Assembly (NCBI GenBank): GCA_964410485.1
Contig: CAYPHJ010000022.1
Span: forward strand, 1 to 50,434
Direction: 5' to 3'
Origin: CAYPHJ01 sp964410485
Lineage (GTDB): Bacteria; Desulfobacterota; Binatia; UBA9968
DNA length: 50,434 bases
Part shown: positions 43,269-50,434 of the stretch, one piece after another
Position numbering within the stretch: position 1 is the first letter of the stretch
Layout: each line of letters begins with the position of its first letter
The notes under the pieces: generated by a model
Told to the model about the DNA's origin: nothing
The model's database searches: none
Seen by the model: the letters and a program-made list of their open reading frames with translations, nothing else
Made by a program: the position numbers and the translations under genes

Positions 43269-43316
43269 TCAGATTACAAATTGCCCTGTTCTTGCAATCT
43301 AAAATCTGCGATTTGA
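43269..43316. repeat. Weak foldback of CAGATT/AATTG words
   Basis: TTCAGATTACAAATTG (43268-43283) faces GCAATCTAAAATCTGCG (43294-43310) with partial pairing. It is similar to the hairpin at 7435-7473. It lies in the 239-bp spacer between mnmE and the cupin gene, where nothing else is recognised. Confidence 0.45.
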
Positions 43317-43359
43317 GACTCCGGCGCACGCCGGCACGACGAGCACGAGCCAACGTCTT

Positions 43360-43791
43360 TTAGGTCAACTCCCAGTACTTTCCTTCCACCGCCGTGCCGT
43401 CCACAACGACAAACTCGTTCTCTTCGTCGGTCCTTTGATTGCCTTCAGCATCCACCCTGACCACTTTTGGTTTACTCTTTTTAGCACTCACGCGAAACAA
43501 GGCCAACGGCCGATCGCCCGTGCTCTGAAAATAGTAGTAATGGTTCTCCGGGAGCATGATGCCATCACCTTTTTCGAGCACGGTGGGCTGATGCTCCTTG
43601 TTGTAAAACGTGGCCTGGCCATCCATGACAACGAAAATATGATCCTCGCCAGGATGGGTGTGGAGCTTGTTCTTGCGCCCTGGCGCGTAAAAATTGAGCC
43701 CCACGGTCATGTGCTCGGTTTTGGCCAGCGGGGTATGACTTCTTCCTGCCGTGATGAGCGGGGTCTTGAGCTTGAACGTTGATGCTTCCAT
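43360..43791 (-). CDS. Single-domain cupin protein
   Basis: ATG 43791, with AAGGAGG upstream, gives 143 residues. The frame is open further upstream but overlaps the divergent gene and looks non-coding there. The cupin motif 1 is HTHPGEDHIFVVMDGQATFY with metal-binding His residues and Glu. Motif 2 is PENHYYYFQSTGDRPLALF. Mononuclear metal cupins act as dioxygenases, isomerases or ligand sensors; no specific reaction can be assigned. It is divergent from the luciferase-like gene (114-bp shared upstream region). Confidence 0.8.
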   Translation of the reverse strand: MEASTFKLKTPLITAGRSHTPLAKTEHMTVGLNFYAPGRKNKLHTHPGEDHIFVVMDGQATFYNKEHQPTVLEKGDGIMLPENHYYYFQSTGDRPLALFRVSAKKSKPKVVRVDAEGNQRTDEENEFVVVDGTAVEGKYWELT

Positions 43792-43905
43792 TGGCTCTTT
43801 CCTCCTTGCTGGACGATATATCCCAGCCGCTAACACTTGAAAAGGGGGCAAACGCGGTCTAATTTGAGCTGCCACAATCGACATACACAAGAAAGGACGC
43901 CAGAG

Positions 43906-44826
43906 ATGGGAAAGATCGGACTTGCCTTTGTAACCGCGGCGCCATTGACCAAAGCCGACCACGTCGTAGCGTTCGCCAAAAAGTGCGAGGCGATGGGAGT
44001 TCAATCCCTCTGGACCATTGATCGTATTGCTTACGACAACCTTGAGCCGCTGACACTCCTGGCGGCCGCGGCCGGCGCGACGCAACGAATTCGCCTCGGA
44101 ACTTCCGTGCTGCTCCCAGCGCTGCGACATCCAGCGCTTCTTGCGAAAATCGTGGCGACGTTGGACTACATTTCGAACGGGCGCGTTACGCTAGGAGTGG
44201 GCTTTGGCAGCCGCGAAAACGACTTCACGGCCGTTGAGGTTCCGTTCGAGGCGCGAGGAACACGAGCAGTGGAATGCGTTCAGTTGGTCAAACGGCTGTG
44301 GAGCGAAGAAAACGTCACGCATAAGGGCCGGTTCTTCAAGGTGCAAAATCTCACGATCGGACCGCGACCCATTCAACAGCCTATTCCAATCTGGACCGGT
44401 GGCAGCGCCGAAACAGCCCTCCGCCGCGCCGGCACCTGGGCCAATGGATTCATCTGCGGTAGTTCGGCGATCCCGGAGTTTTCCGTCACATGGGAGAAGG
44501 TGTCTCACTACGCCAGGGCCGCAGGGCGTAACCCCAGCGAGATCGAAAAGGCAGGATTGACGTTTATTGCCATTAACGACAACAAAGCCAAAGCTGTTGA
44601 GGCGCTATCTTCTTACATCAGCCGTTACTATGGCCGGCTCAGAGGGGATATCGAAAACACCTTCCCGCTGGGCGCGCCGTCCGCATGCGCGGAACGCATC
44701 AGCGACTTCTTCGCAAAAGGACTCGACACACTGATCCTCGGCCTCGCCGACCCCGACCCCAAACAACTCGATCTGTTTGTCGAGAAGGTCCTGCCATTGG
44801 TGAAAACGTTTGCGCCCTCGCCCTAG
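43906..44826 (+). CDS. LLM-class (luciferase-like) flavin-dependent oxidoreductase
   Basis: ATG 43906, with AAAGGA upstream, gives 306 residues, a TIM-barrel enzyme of the bacterial luciferase superfamily using FMN or F420. Typical stretches are QSLWTIDRIAYDNLEPLTLLA, split over conserved blocks, RIRLGTSVLLPALRHPALLAK, LGVGFGSRENDF and PIPIWTGGSAETALRRAG. The substrate and choice of cofactor are unknown. The divergent cupin gene and the bicupins nearby make a role in oxidation of a small organic compound plausible, by inference only. Confidence 0.88.
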   Translation: MGKIGLAFVTAAPLTKADHVVAFAKKCEAMGVQSLWTIDRIAYDNLEPLTLLAAAAGATQRIRLGTSVLLPALRHPALLAKIVATLDYISNGRVTLGVGFGSRENDFTAVEVPFEARGTRAVECVQLVKRLWSEENVTHKGRFFKVQNLTIGPRPIQQPIPIWTGGSAETALRRAGTWANGFICGSSAIPEFSVTWEKVSHYARAAGRNPSEIEKAGLTFIAINDNKAKAVEALSSYISRYYGRLRGDIENTFPLGAPSACAERISDFFAKGLDTLILGLADPDPKQLDLFVEKVLPLVKTFAPSP

Positions 44827-44920
44827 CTCTCCGCAACCTTCAGGCGAGGAGAAAGGCTCTTTGCGGCTTTGCGCGATGCAACAGTTTTGTCTGGTCCTCC
44901 CGGACAGTGGCAGCGCGACC

Positions 44921-46048
44921 TTACTGTTTGCCCATTGCCTTCGACCACTCGAAATCGGGATTATTATACGCTTGCTCCGGCATAAGGGAAGTTAATCCTC
45001 GTTTGCCTAACTCCTCTTCGAACTTTGATCGTACCCAGGGATCCTCGTTGACATATTCAATCTGGTCCTTTGCCCTGTCTTCAATTTTTTCCGCGTGGCC
45101 ATGGAACTGCATGGGCGGGTGCAAGGCCAGATACCGGGCCGGCGCGGCGCCGGCGTTAAAGTGCTGGTGGAACCACTTGTTCGGCGGCACGAAACAGCTT
45201 GCCTCGTGCCACGGCACTACCACTTTTTCCTTGCCTTCTTCCCACATGATCGAATAGCCCTCTCCCGCCGGGATGACAATCACCCGGCCGGGTCCGTGGC
45301 GATGTGCTTTCTTATAGAGACGAGCATCGAACACCGACATGTGACAGGACATCTCTGAATCAGGGAACTGAATATAGACGCTTCGCCCGCCGGCGCCCCG
45401 TCTGGCATTGGCGTCCAATTTGTCCCAGGCCCGCATATCAGGAAAAAAATTGCCATACCAGTAAACCCGCCGCCCCCATGAGCTATCAAGCGTGCTCTGG
45501 GAAACCATTTTTGCTTCGGAGTAAAAATCGGCCTCGCTGTGGACATCCGGCCTTTCATATACGTTGCTAAAGATGAAATTGGCATCCCGCACGCCCGATA
45601 GCGTCAGCGGCATGTAATTGTAATGCAGCAAGCGCACCGGCTTATCGCCGTGCATGTTCGTCATCTGGTGCGTGTAGTTGTGGGGGATCAGGAACATACT
45701 GTGCTTCTGCCATTCAAAGGTCTTCCGTGGCCTTTTTTCCCCCGCCCAAATGGTCGTCAAGCCGCGCCCGTCGACAACGTAAACTATTTCATCCAACGCG
45801 AACTTAAGCGGCGGCAACGTCTTACCGGGACCAATTTCGCTCACTCGCGCCGACGTCACTCCTTCCTGGCCAACAAGCTGAATAAATGCAGCATGGCACT
45901 GGCGCTCCTCCCACCAGTCAAGTTGTAGTGTTCTCAAGTCCTCGATGTAGTACCCCCGGTGAATGGGGAGTCCCTGCGCTTCCATCCACTCATCATAACT
46001 ATAATGCTTGCTCCACATCCTCCGTTCTGTTTGCATCGCCTTTGCCAT
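44921..46048 (-). CDS. Bicupin protein, first of two paralogues
   Basis: ATG 46048, with GGAGGAAG upstream, gives 375 residues; the frame is open upstream but lacks family similarity to the paralogue. Two cupin barrels can be traced. The N-terminal one (ALDEIVYVVDGRGLTTIW) lacks the metal HxH. The C-terminal one has KKAHRHGPGRVIVIPAGEGY and PNKWFHQHFNAG, with the full His set. The end, HPPMQFHGHAEKIEDRAKDQ, is nearly identical to the copy at 48981-50114. They are probably metal-dependent enzymes or sensors; the reaction is unknown. Confidence 0.8.
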   Translation of the reverse strand: MAKAMQTERRMWSKHYSYDEWMEAQGLPIHRGYYIEDLRTLQLDWWEERQCHAAFIQLVGQEGVTSARVSEIGPGKTLPPLKFALDEIVYVVDGRGLTTIWAGEKRPRKTFEWQKHSMFLIPHNYTHQMTNMHGDKPVRLLHYNYMPLTLSGVRDANFIFSNVYERPDVHSEADFYSEAKMVSQSTLDSSWGRRVYWYGNFFPDMRAWDKLDANARRGAGGRSVYIQFPDSEMSCHMSVFDARLYKKAHRHGPGRVIVIPAGEGYSIMWEEGKEKVVVPWHEASCFVPPNKWFHQHFNAGAAPARYLALHPPMQFHGHAEKIEDRAKDQIEYVNEDPWVRSKFEEELGKRGLTSLMPEQAYNNPDFEWSKAMGKQ

Positions 46049-46176
46049 GGTTTTCTTCCTCCGTCGCGGTTTGGCCGCCGCTATGTTACTAAGGAGTTCA
46101 TAACTAGTCATCAGCCAAGCAACCCTCGGCCTACATCGCATCGTGCCCAAATACGAGCCGGGACCTGCGAGAGCCG

Positions 46177-47034
46177 TTAAAGTGTCATGATAAGTATCGT
46201 CCCCGCCACCGTACAGAGGACTCCCGCGACGACGCGGCGCGAGACCGACTCCAGGTCCTTCAAGAAAATAGCCGTTAATAGTGTAGAGAGCACGGGATTC
46301 GCAGCCACCAGCGGCTCTACGACCACCACTTGGCCGACACTGAGCGCATAAAATACCAGTAGCATGGCCGCGCTGTTGAACAGTCCCGCGGCGAGATGCC
46401 AGCCGATAACCTGGCGCGGCAGGACAAAGACCTTACGACCGCCCCTTGCCTGCAATAACCCAAGGGTAAAGATTAAGCCTGTAGTGGCGGTAATAGCCGC
46501 CCCCAAGAGCGGAATATTATCCACCAGCAGCCCGGCTTTCCTCAAAGTGCTGGAAACACCGAAAGACATGGCTCCAAGAACGGGATAAATAACGTCCATT
46601 TTTCGCCATTCGCCCGCTGCAGACCTGACGGATGACAAAATCACCACACCGAGAATAACCAGAGAGGTTCCGGTGACGTTCTGCAAAGGCCAGGCTTCGC
46701 CCAAAATGACCACGGCGAAAATCGAGGCGAACATGGGCGAGGAATTAACAATGGGCACGGCGCGTGCCACTCCAATACGCTCGATGCCAACGAAGTTCAG
46801 CGTGCGACCCAGACCGGGAGCAAAAATACCGCCGATGATGAAGTACCAAAGACCAGGCGTCACCATTCGGGAAAGTGGCACAAAGATTACGGCGAGTATC
46901 CACGCTACGACTGCAGATATGGCGAGCGAGATGACCGATGCTGTGAGCGCATTGGAACTAACCAACGCGCGACGGATCAGAATATGCGACACCGCGAAGC
47001 AGAACGCAGCCAGGAAGGCAAGATAAACAGGCAT
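46177..47034 (-). CDS. EamA/DMT-family transporter
   Basis: The 285-residue protein has ten membrane helices in two EamA repeats. Each repeat shows the family pattern: ISHILIRRALVSSNAL-like sequence at the start, RAVPIVNSSPMFASIFAVVI with LGEAW in repeat one, and VVVEPLVAANPVLSTLLTAI in repeat two. DMT carriers move small metabolites such as amino acids, choline-like compounds or nucleotides, usually outward. It lies between the EutA-like gene and the first bicupin, on the same strand. Confidence 0.88.
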   Translation of the reverse strand: MPVYLAFLAAFCFAVSHILIRRALVSSNALTASVISLAISAVVAWILAVIFVPLSRMVTPGLWYFIIGGIFAPGLGRTLNFVGIERIGVARAVPIVNSSPMFASIFAVVILGEAWPLQNVTGTSLVILGVVILSSVRSAAGEWRKMDVIYPVLGAMSFGVSSTLRKAGLLVDNIPLLGAAITATTGLIFTLGLLQARGGRKVFVLPRQVIGWHLAAGLFNSAAMLLVFYALSVGQVVVVEPLVAANPVLSTLLTAIFLKDLESVSRRVVAGVLCTVAGTILIMTL

Positions 47035-47119
47035 GAGCCCTTGCTGAAACGGACCCCTCGGGCTCGGGAGGGGTGGATCGCCCTCGAGTCCGGGAGTCGA
47101 ATAGATACTGCGTTTAGCG

Positions 47120-48637
47120 CTAGTCCAGTTTGGTCGTTGGAAACATCAGCGACTTCACCGTGACCGGAATGACTTCGGTTATGCCGAGACACTCGCCGAT
47201 ATCGATATAGTCCAAATCGCCGACCTCTATGCCGTCGACGGCGATGACGTCCCGCTGAACCCCGAACTCATCCTTCAAAATGCCGCCCAGCGATTTCGCC
47301 ACGTCTAAATCCAGGGTCAGATAAAGCGGGCAGGTTGGATCATCGGCTTCCTTGAGAATCTCTGCCACTCCCTCCGCAATCCGCCTGACGGACTGGTAAT
47401 CCGGCACGCCCGCCACCGACAGTGACAAGGCAAGGCCGGCCGTAAATCGCGGCAGATCGAACTTTGCCAGTGCCTGCTGAAGCGCCTCGCGGGGAGACTC
47501 GCCGTTACGAATCGCTGCTTGAATGACTTTCAGACCGTGCACGGGTAGCGCATCCACATTGGAAATGTAGCTGGTGTTGCCGCTCGCCTGGATCGTATAC
47601 TCCCCCGCGCCAATGACTGTAGCACGGATACCCTCCGCCGGCTCTCGCAGCCTTCCCTCAGGCAGCTTCTTGAGGTAGGCGCGCACATGGTTTCCAAGTT
47701 CCGGACCAACATCCCCGTAGGCGGTGCGGTCGCGGTCATAAACATGCTCCGACACTCCTCCAGAGAACACAATGTGCTGGATCTGATCCATGCCGCGATA
47801 GTTAACAAACGGCGACGTCACCATCAGGCTCCGGGCCATCGGCGAGACAGGCCCTCGCTCGATAACTTCAACAAGGACTTTGGCCATATAAGCGCTGAAA
47901 TCGTCTTTCTGCCGTTGCGTAATTTTTTCCCCAAGGGCTAGCTCATAACCGATCTCCCGCATCATCGTGCGACCGGCATCTTCGATGCGCGTGATTGTTG
48001 CGTTCTCATCGAAAGCGATCAAACGAGCACCGACGTTGATGGAAGCCGTCTGAGTCACCACACCATCTTCGATGAGCGAGAACTTTGTCGTGCCACCTCC
48101 CATGTCGACGTTCAAGACTGTCTTGTGCTCCGACTTGGAGAGATCCACAGCGCCGCAACCATAAGCTGCGAGCAAGGCCTCATGGTTGTGACCGGCGGCC
48201 GCGCAAATAAATTTGCCAGAATATGCGGCGAAAAACTCGACGATCGGTTGGGCGTTTTCCTTCTTGAGCGCCTCCCCGGTGATAATTACGGCACCGGTAT
48301 CGATTTCCTCAGGGGTAAGGCCAGCGTCTTTATAGGCTTGCTCGATAAACTCTTTAACGCTGTCAGTGTCAATTTTAGTCGCCGATAGATAGGGCGTCAG
48401 CATGATCTTCGAGCGATAAAGAACCTCTCGGTCGGTCACTTTGAATTTACCGGAGAGAGAGGCCCCCTCGCGGCGCAGTGTTATGTGAGAAAAAATCAAA
48501 TGAGAAGTCGAAGAGCCGATGTCGATGCCCACGCTCTTGAGCGAGAACATTTCCAGGCCTTCAATATCTTCGACAATTTCTCCCTCGCGCAGTTCGAAAA
48601 ACTCCGGGTGATCGTGATCGTAAATGTCGTCATGCAT
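47120..48637 (-). CDS. EutA-like ethanolamine ammonia-lyase reactivating factor
   Basis: The 505-residue protein has the actin/Hsp70-type ATPase fold of EutA: VGIDIGSSTSHLIFS (phosphate 1), AAAGHNHEALLAAYGCGAVD, NVDMGGGTTKFSLIEDG (phosphate 2) and HIVFSGGVSEHVYDRD (adenosine motif). EutA reactivates B12-damaged ethanolamine ammonia-lyase by swapping the cofactor. The lyase genes eutB and eutC are not seen in this window. The neighbours are an EamA transporter and two paralogous bicupins. It may serve a distant EutBC or a different B12 enzyme. The N-terminus is rich in Asp, Glu and His. Confidence 0.85.
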   Translation of the reverse strand: MHDDIYDHDHPEFFELREGEIVEDIEGLEMFSLKSVGIDIGSSTSHLIFSHITLRREGASLSGKFKVTDREVLYRSKIMLTPYLSATKIDTDSVKEFIEQAYKDAGLTPEEIDTGAVIITGEALKKENAQPIVEFFAAYSGKFICAAAGHNHEALLAAYGCGAVDLSKSEHKTVLNVDMGGGTTKFSLIEDGVVTQTASINVGARLIAFDENATITRIEDAGRTMMREIGYELALGEKITQRQKDDFSAYMAKVLVEVIERGPVSPMARSLMVTSPFVNYRGMDQIQHIVFSGGVSEHVYDRDRTAYGDVGPELGNHVRAYLKKLPEGRLREPAEGIRATVIGAGEYTIQASGNTSYISNVDALPVHGLKVIQAAIRNGESPREALQQALAKFDLPRFTAGLALSLSVAGVPDYQSVRRIAEGVAEILKEADDPTCPLYLTLDLDVAKSLGGILKDEFGVQRDVIAVDGIEVGDLDYIDIGECLGITEVIPVTVKSLMFPTTKLD

Positions 48638-48660
48638 AGGACAGCCTCATCCTTTGTCTG

Positions 48661-48835
48661 CTCAAAAATCCGAAATCCGAATATCGAAATCCCAAACAAA
48701 GTCCGACCAAAACATCTCAAAACCGGAAACCCAAACACCAATCGTCCAACAAAGCTTGTTTAAAGTTTTCAGCGGTTTGGTCATTTAACTTTGTTTCGCA
48801 ATTCGGATTTCGTGCTTGGAATTTGAATTCCTTTG
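48661..48835. repeat. Long foldback of AATCCGA words
   Basis: AATCCGA, AATCCGA, ATATCGA and AATCCCA words run at 7-nt spacing from about 48666. The right part (about 48760-48835) carries inverse words including TTCGGATTTCG and GGTTTGGTC. The whole forms an imperfect palindrome about 175 nt long. It occupies the first half of the 343-bp spacer between the EutA-like gene and the second bicupin. Confidence 0.75.
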
Positions 48836-48877
48836 CGGTCATTCGATTTCACTCAGGACATGCTTCGCGTTCTTGCG

Positions 48878-48902
48878 GGAAAATCTCTTTCTGAGATTTT
48901 CC
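48878..48902. other. Hairpin next to the bicupin terminator
   Basis: GGAAAATCTC (48878-48887) pairs perfectly with GAGATTTTCC (48893-48902) across a 5-nt loop. It stands 13 bp from the stronger hairpin at 48916-48949. Confidence 0.6.
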
Positions 48903-48915
48903 GTGCCCCAATTAA

Positions 48916-48949
48916 CAGGAATCCCCGCACTCGCGTGCGGGGATTCCTG
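48916..48949 (-). terminator. Perfect 15-bp hairpin behind the second bicupin gene
   Basis: CAGGAATCCCCGCAC (48916-48930) pairs perfectly with GTGCGGGGATTCCTG (48935-48949) with a 4-nt loop. It lies 31 bp after the stop of the minus-strand bicupin gene. Only two T follow on that strand, so it may end transcription with help or protect the 3' end of the message. Confidence 0.65.
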
Positions 48950-48980
48950 GGTGACGAACTCGAGCTGAAAGCGCTGCCGG

Positions 48981-50114
48981 CTACTGCTTGCCCATGCTCT
49001 TAGACCATTCATACTCCCGGTTTGTATAGCACTCCGGCGGCATCAAGCTCTGAATCCCACGCCTCCCCAGCTCTTCCTGAAATTTTTGCCGAATCCACGG
49101 ATCCTCGTCAGGGTATTCGATCTGATCTTTTGCCCGGTCCTCGATCTTTTCAGCATGGCCATGGAACTGCATCGGCGGATGCAGAGCGAGGTACCTCGCC
49201 ATCTCGCCGCCGGCGTTAAAATGCTGATGGAACCACTTGTTAGGCGGGGTCACCATGCTGCACTCGTGCCACGGGCAGACGATCTTTTCTTTGCCCTCCT
49301 CCCACATGATCGAGTAACCTTCACCGGCGGGAATAACAATGGCCCGCCCGGGCCCGTGTCGGTGTGCTTTCTTATAAGTTTTAGGCGCGAACACTGACAT
49401 ATGGGCTGTGAGTTCGGAGTTCGGAAATTGAATAAAAACGCTCTTTCCTCCGGCGCCGCGCCGCTCGTTGGCGTCTAGTTTATTCCACGCGCGCATATCC
49501 GGAAAAAAGTTGCCGTACCAAAATGCCCTCATGCCCAAACCCTCGTCCGCATTGGCGGCCTGGATGAGTTTGGCTTCCGAGTAAAAGTCGCCCTCAGCGG
49601 CACCGTTCTTCGGCGTGAAAGGACTGTTGAAGTACAGGTCCGGTTCCGGCAATGCTGACATCGCCATCGGTAGATAGCTGTAATGCAATAGCCGCACTAC
49701 TTTATCTCCCTGCATGTTGCTAAAGACATGGTAGTGATTGCGGGGAATCAAAAATAGCGAGTGCTCCTGCCACTCAAAGCTCTTTTTGGGCTTCCCTTCG
49801 CCCGCCCACACGGTGGTGACGCCCCGGCCGGAACACACATAGACCAATTCGTCCAAAGCAAACTTGATCGGCGCTAAGGACTTACCCGGGTCGATCTCAG
49901 TTACACGTGTCGACGTGACCCCCTCTTGGCCCAACAGCTGAATGAACGCCGCCTTGCATTGTCTTTGCTCCCACCAGCCCACCTCGACCGTGCGCAAGTC
50001 TTCGATGTAGTACCCCGTATGGATCGGGATTCCCTGGCGTTTCATCCAGCGATCGTAGGTAAACTCCTTGCTCCACATCGTAATCACGGGTTCTTGTATC
50101 GCTGCTTTGGCCAT
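48981..50114 (-). CDS. Bicupin protein, second paralogue
   Basis: The 377-residue paralogue of the protein at 44921-46048 is collinear over its whole length with clearly more than half of residues identical by eye. The C-terminal cupin keeps KKAHRHGPGRAIVIPAGEGY and WFHQHFNAG with the metal-binding His. The N-terminal cupin (ALDELVYVCSGRGVTTVW) lacks them. GTAGGAGG lies just upstream of the ATG. It begins 8 bp after the stop of atpC, so it may be read from the ATP synthase operon. The function is unknown. Confidence 0.8.
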   Translation of the reverse strand: MAKAAIQEPVITMWSKEFTYDRWMKRQGIPIHTGYYIEDLRTVEVGWWEQRQCKAAFIQLLGQEGVTSTRVTEIDPGKSLAPIKFALDELVYVCSGRGVTTVWAGEGKPKKSFEWQEHSLFLIPRNHYHVFSNMQGDKVVRLLHYSYLPMAMSALPEPDLYFNSPFTPKNGAAEGDFYSEAKLIQAANADEGLGMRAFWYGNFFPDMRAWNKLDANERRGAGGKSVFIQFPNSELTAHMSVFAPKTYKKAHRHGPGRAIVIPAGEGYSIMWEEGKEKIVCPWHECSMVTPPNKWFHQHFNAGGEMARYLALHPPMQFHGHAEKIEDRAKDQIEYPDEDPWIRQKFQEELGRRGIQSLMPPECYTNREYEWSKSMGKQ

Positions 50115-50122
50115 AAAACCTC

Positions 50123-50434
50123 CTACTCCTGGTGTTCTCTTCTCGCCTGTCTTTCTGCGACCGCAACCCGCGCGGCAGCCCAGCGTAGCGCTGCTTCGGC
50201 GGGAGTCGCCTCTTGACCTTCAAGAAGCAACTCGCTGATCCGCGTCTCGGCATCCAGCCCGGCGCGTCGCGCAACATCAGCATCGATCTCGTCGGGAAAT
50301 TCGGCTGCCGTCGCCAGTATAGTCATAACATTATCCAACACCTCGGCATAGCCTCCGCTCACCGCCAGGTAATACCTGTTGGGCCCCTGTTTGTAGCTCA
50401 TTTCGCCCGCTTCCAAAAGGGTCAGAAAGGCAAT
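50123..50434 (-). CDS. atpC: F1Fo ATP synthase epsilon subunit, 3' part
   Basis: The frame runs off the window end; about 103 residues are visible. They begin in the N-terminal beta-sandwich with the typical FLTLLEAGEMSYKQG stretch, then YYLAVSGGYAEVLDNVMTIL, and end with the helical hairpin (AEAALRWAAARVAVAE). Epsilon is the inhibitory central-stalk subunit. The rest of the atp operon presumably lies beyond 50434. A bicupin gene follows 8 bp after the stop, an unusual neighbour for atpC. Confidence 0.88.
   Translation of the reverse strand: MAFLTLLEAGEMSYKQGPNRYYLAVSGGYAEVLDNVMTILATAAEFPDEIDADVARRAGLDAETRISELLLEGQEATPAEAALRWAAARVAVAERQARREHQE

Noticed and set aside
43792..44130. N-terminal extension of the single cupin
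   Set aside because: It overlaps the divergent luciferase-like gene and its translation is typical antisense sequence; the ATG at 43791 has a good ribosome site.
1..50434. Insertion sequences, prophage or integrase genes
   Set aside because: No transposase, integrase or phage structural motifs were found in any frame.

Overview
The window looks like the chromosome of an uncultured Gram-negative bacterium with moderate to high G+C. Evidence for an outer membrane and lipoproteins: lgt, lspA, an LpxL-type acyltransferase and a small lipoprotein. The metabolic style (two UbiD-type decarboxylases, class II aldolases, TAXI-TRAP uptake, a luciferase-like oxidoreductase, several cupins) resembles what I know from metagenome-assembled Deltaproteobacteria-like, Binatota, Rokubacteria or Tectomicrobia lineages. 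I cannot place it more precisely. A 100-N gap flanked by the same 55 bp on both sides shows that it is a scaffolded draft assembly.

Layout. 1-3851 is a metal-stress module: the end of a copper P-type ATPase with a C-terminal metal-binding domain, a CcdA/DsbD-like membrane protein, three uncharacterised envelope proteins and a BNR-type beta-propeller. 4127-9214 is mixed: lgt, an isochorismatase-type hydrolase, a lipoprotein, a TauE/SafE permease and a UbiD decarboxylase. 9461-18397 is a co-directional catabolic block: a beta-hydroxyacid-dehydrogenase-like enzyme, 2-oxoacid dehydrogenase E1alpha and E1beta, a divergent M24 protein, E2, and a TAXI binding protein with a fused TRAP permease. The parts fit uptake of an organic acid followed by oxidation to an acyl-CoA, but no E3 is visible. 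18431-25435 holds an Smr protein, lspA-ileS, a small HELGH protein, an acyltransferase and a class II aldolase. A second UbiD follows (25568-27187).

27324-30791 is a nitrogen-assimilation unit, amt-glnA-glnB on the minus strand. It has an excellent sigma-54 promoter in front and a strong bidirectional terminator behind. After ispH and a glycosyltransferase-like gene come a cold-shock protein, a frameshifted small gene, a class II aldolase homologue, a ModA-like protein and a YyaL/SPATA20-type protein. 37866-43120 is an origin-proximal type region, parB-parA-mnmG-mnmE on the minus strand, with two parS sites bracketing mnmG. 43360-50434 carries a single cupin divergent from a luciferase-like oxidoreductase. 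It then carries a minus-strand group: atpC (cut by the window end), bicupin, EutA-like protein, EamA transporter and a second paralogous bicupin.

The most striking unexplained pattern lies between the genes. At least ten spacers hold foldbacks or arrays built from degenerate 7-9 nt words, often followed by their inverse complement. Different spacers use different words, and nearly every junction of the 9.4-18.4 kb block has one. A separate palindromic repeat sits in frame inside the E2 gene and supplies its interdomain linker.
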